The notes under the pieces are model-generated. The model had not been told where the DNA came from, made no database searches, and saw only the letters and a list, made by a program, of their open reading frames with translations. 64,000 bases of DNA from Weissella uvarum (lineage in GTDB: Bacteria; Bacillota; Bacilli; Lactobacillales; Lactobacillaceae), in the NCBI RefSeq assembly GCF_016908785.1, contig NZ_JAFBEO010000007.1, forward strand, positions 1 to 64,000, written 5' to 3'. Every line of letters begins with the position of its first letter. Within the stretch, counting starts at the first letter, position 1. Positions 62,120-64,000 of this stretch are shown piece after piece. The position numbers and the translations under genes are program-made.

Positions 62120-64000
62120 ATGGCAGAAAACAATTTACAAAGCCAGTTATATGGATTTTTAAAGGCAAATCCAAGCCAGGCTTTTTCCGCACAAACTTTG
62201 GCGGATGGACTGCATTTACCTGGCGATAACGCGTTTACCAAAGTCGTACAGGCTTTAGCAGCACTTGAACGCGATGAAAAAGTTCGTGTGAACGATCAAG
62301 GCGAATTCCAATATAATGCCCAAAAGGAAGGTAGCATTGGCGAGTTTAGAGCTAATGAACGTGGCTTTGGTTTTATTCGTTATGACGAAAATGAAGATGA
62401 TATCTTCGTGAACCCTGATAACACGATGTTGGCGCTCCAAGGGGACCAAGTTCGTGTCAAAATCTTAAATAAGGGCGATGGGGCTGGTAGCCGTGGCCCT
62501 GAAGGTCAAGTTGTTGAAATTATGAACCGGGCGCGTGAGCAAATGGTTGGCGAATTCAAACTTGGCTCAGAATATGCCGGCTATATTGGTCAAATTGTGT
62601 TAACAGATAAAAAGTTTTCAACATACGAGTTCTTGGTCAAAGAAGGTGGACAAACTGCTTCGGATGGCGAAGTTGTGGTCGCAACAATTGATCAATATCC
62701 AACTCCTGAAAAGCCAAAGCAAATGACGGGAACCATTGTTGAGAAGATTGGTTATAAGGACGAACCAGGCGTCGATATTTTACAAATTGTCTATAATCAT
62801 GATGTGCCACACGTGTTCCCTAAAGATGTTTTGGAACAAGCTGAAGCAATTCCAGATCATGTTTTGGACGAAGAACGTGAAGGCCGTGAAGATATTACAG
62901 ACCAACCATTAGTAACTATCGATGCCATTGAGTCAAAGGACTTGGATGATGCGGTGACGGTTTGGCGGATGGATAATGGTAATTTCCATTTGGGTGTGCA
63001 TATTGCGGATGTGTCGCATTATGTTCCAGAAGGTTCTCCTTTAGATCAAGAAGCTTACAAGCGTGGTACATCAGTTTACTTAACTGACCGGGTGATTCCA
63101 ATGTTGCCACGTAATATTTCAAATGGGATTGCTTCTTTGAATGAAGGAGTTGAACGTTTGGCTATGTCAGCGGAAATGGAATTCACACCAAAGGGTGAAC
63201 TCGTTAACCATCGGCTTCATCGCTCAGTGATGCGTTCACATGCACGGATGACTTATAAAGCAGTTAATGAAATTTTAGACGGGGATGAAGAAACACGTGA
63301 AAATTATCGTGAATTAGTTCCAATGTTCGAAGATATGCAATTGTTGCATAATGCATTGGCTGAAAAGCGGCAAGAGCGTGGTGCAATTGAATTTGATGCC
63401 CCTGAAGCTAAAATTATTGTTGATGCTCAAGGTAAGCCAACAGACATTGAATTACGCGAACGTGGTATATCAGAACGAATGATTGAATCATTTATGTTAG
63501 CAGCGAATGAAACGGTGGCGATGCATTATGATTTGGCCAAAGTGCCTTTCTTATATCGTGTCCATGAAGCACCTGAAAAGGACCGTGTAGAGAAGTTCTT
63601 TGACTTTGTTAAAGCGCTCGGATGTCCAGTTAAGGCCGACCCTGAACACGTTAAGCCTTCTGATTTCCAACAAATTCATAGTTACTTTGTCGGTAAACCC
63701 GAAGAACAAATGGTTTCAACGATGATGTTGCGTTCAATGCAACAAGCCAAGTATTCTGATCAACCATTGGGGCACTTCGGAATTGGTGCGGATTACTATA
63801 CTCACTTTACATCTCCAATCCGGCGTTACCCAGACTTAACAGTCCACCGTTTAATTAAGTGGTATGAAAAGGCTGGTTTGGGTGAAGATGCGCAAGCAAA
63901 GTATCGTGATGATTTACCAGTGATTGCCGAAGATACGTCTGTTCGGGAACGTCGGGCGGTTGATACTGAACGTGATACTGATGCCATGAAGAAGGCTGAG
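62120..64000 (+). CDS. rnr: ribonuclease R, 5' part
   Basis: A 3'-to-5' exoribonuclease that degrades structured RNA and assists trans-translation by tmRNA. The reading frame is open to the window edge (627 codons) and continues beyond it. An N-terminal winged-helix region (about 1-65) is followed by cold-shock-type domains (about 70-230) and the RNB catalytic domain with TIDAIESKDLDDAV (266-279). HFTSPIRRYPDLTVHR is also present. smpB is the usual next gene and may lie to the right. Confidence 0.94.
   Translation, partial: MAENNLQSQLYGFLKANPSQAFSAQTLADGLHLPGDNAFTKVVQALAALERDEKVRVNDQGEFQYNAQKEGSIGEFRANERGFGFIRYDENEDDIFVNPDNTMLALQGDQVRVKILNKGDGAGSRGPEGQVVEIMNRAREQMVGEFKLGSEYAGYIGQIVLTDKKFSTYEFLVKEGGQTASDGEVVVATIDQYPTPEKPKQMTGTIVEKIGYKDEPGVDILQIVYNHDVPHVFPKDVLEQAEAIPDHVLDEEREGREDITDQPLVTIDAIESKDLDDAVTVWRMDNGNFHLGVHIADVSHYVPEGSPLDQEAYKRGTSVYLTDRVIPMLPRNISNGIASLNEGVERLAMSAEMEFTPKGELVNHRLHRSVMRSHARMTYKAVNEILDGDEETRENYRELVPMFEDMQLLHNALAEKRQERGAIEFDAPEAKIIVDAQGKPTDIELRERGISERMIESFMLAANETVAMHYDLAKVPFLYRVHEAPEKDRVEKFFDFVKALGCPVKADPEHVKPSDFQQIHSYFVGKPEEQMVSTMMLRSMQQAKYSDQPLGHFGIGADYYTHFTSPIRRYPDLTVHRLIKWYEKAGLGEDAQAKYRDDLPVIAEDTSVRERRAVDTERDTDAMKKAE

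Overview
This is a low-GC Lactobacillales chromosome segment, most likely Weissella or a close relative in the Leuconostoc/Weissella group. That call rests on the gene families and their order, the base composition, an ssrA tag reading AKNSNNYAVAA, and a Leu tRNA with anticodon AAG. It is inference from sequence alone; no search was run. Nearly all genes are on the + strand. I see no prophage, insertion sequence or CRISPR array.

Layout. 1-5.9 kb: end of an rRNA operon (5S), then comFA-comFC, hpf, tex and two small unassigned genes. 6.0-10.9 kb: tRNA-Leu, a copper locus (a Cys-rich micro-protein and a CPH-type P1B ATPase with a long His/Met-rich N-terminus), a tRNA-Ser/fMet/Ser cluster, then a membrane protein that looks like a catalytically dead P1B ATPase. 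11-15.4 kb: rny, a DUF1659/DUF2922-type pair, a ComX/SigH-like sigma factor behind a hairpin, guaC (minus strand) and tmRNA. 15.6-20.5 kb: accessory island with a 47-residue hydrophobic peptide and three mosaic proteins that shuffle DUF805 membrane, all-helical immunity-like and YezG-like modules. 20.6-23.1 kb: an M20 peptidase and a LysM/Apf surface protein behind a long AT-rich leader. 23.4-31.2 kb: seven-gene surface polysaccharide cluster (GT2, EpsG-like polymerase, two GT4, GT2, pyruvyl transferase, flippase).

31.4-40.6 kb: glutathione peroxidase, uracil-DNA glycosylase and a guanidinium-type SMR exporter (minus strand, structured leader, promoter sharing its -35 box with mscS), then mscS-DUF1054-topoisomerase-cytosine deaminase, a GRP-type sugar transporter and pgi. 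40.7-47.7 kb: translation block efp-asp23-nusB, infC-rpmI-rplT with an attenuator leader and an AUA start on infC, an A24 prepilin peptidase (minus strand), and the str operon rpsL-rpsG-fusA. 47.9-51.7 kb: potABCD. 52.2-52.5 kb: an unassigned structured RNA with its own promoter and terminator. 52.6-57.1 kb: yvlD-hprK-gpsA-galU and trxB. 57.2-64 kb: ptsH-ptsI, tpiA, eno, secG and the 5' part of rnr.

Themes. Carbon control recurs: hprK and ptsHI are here, and cre-like sites overlap the -35 boxes of the ptsH, pgi and sugar transporter promoters. Competence genes are scattered (comFA, comFC, sigma factor, A24 peptidase). The most unusual items are the 16-20.4 kb mosaic locus, the dead-pump paralogue at 9.3 kb, the L20 with a C-terminal HeH-like extension, and the RNA at 52.3 kb.
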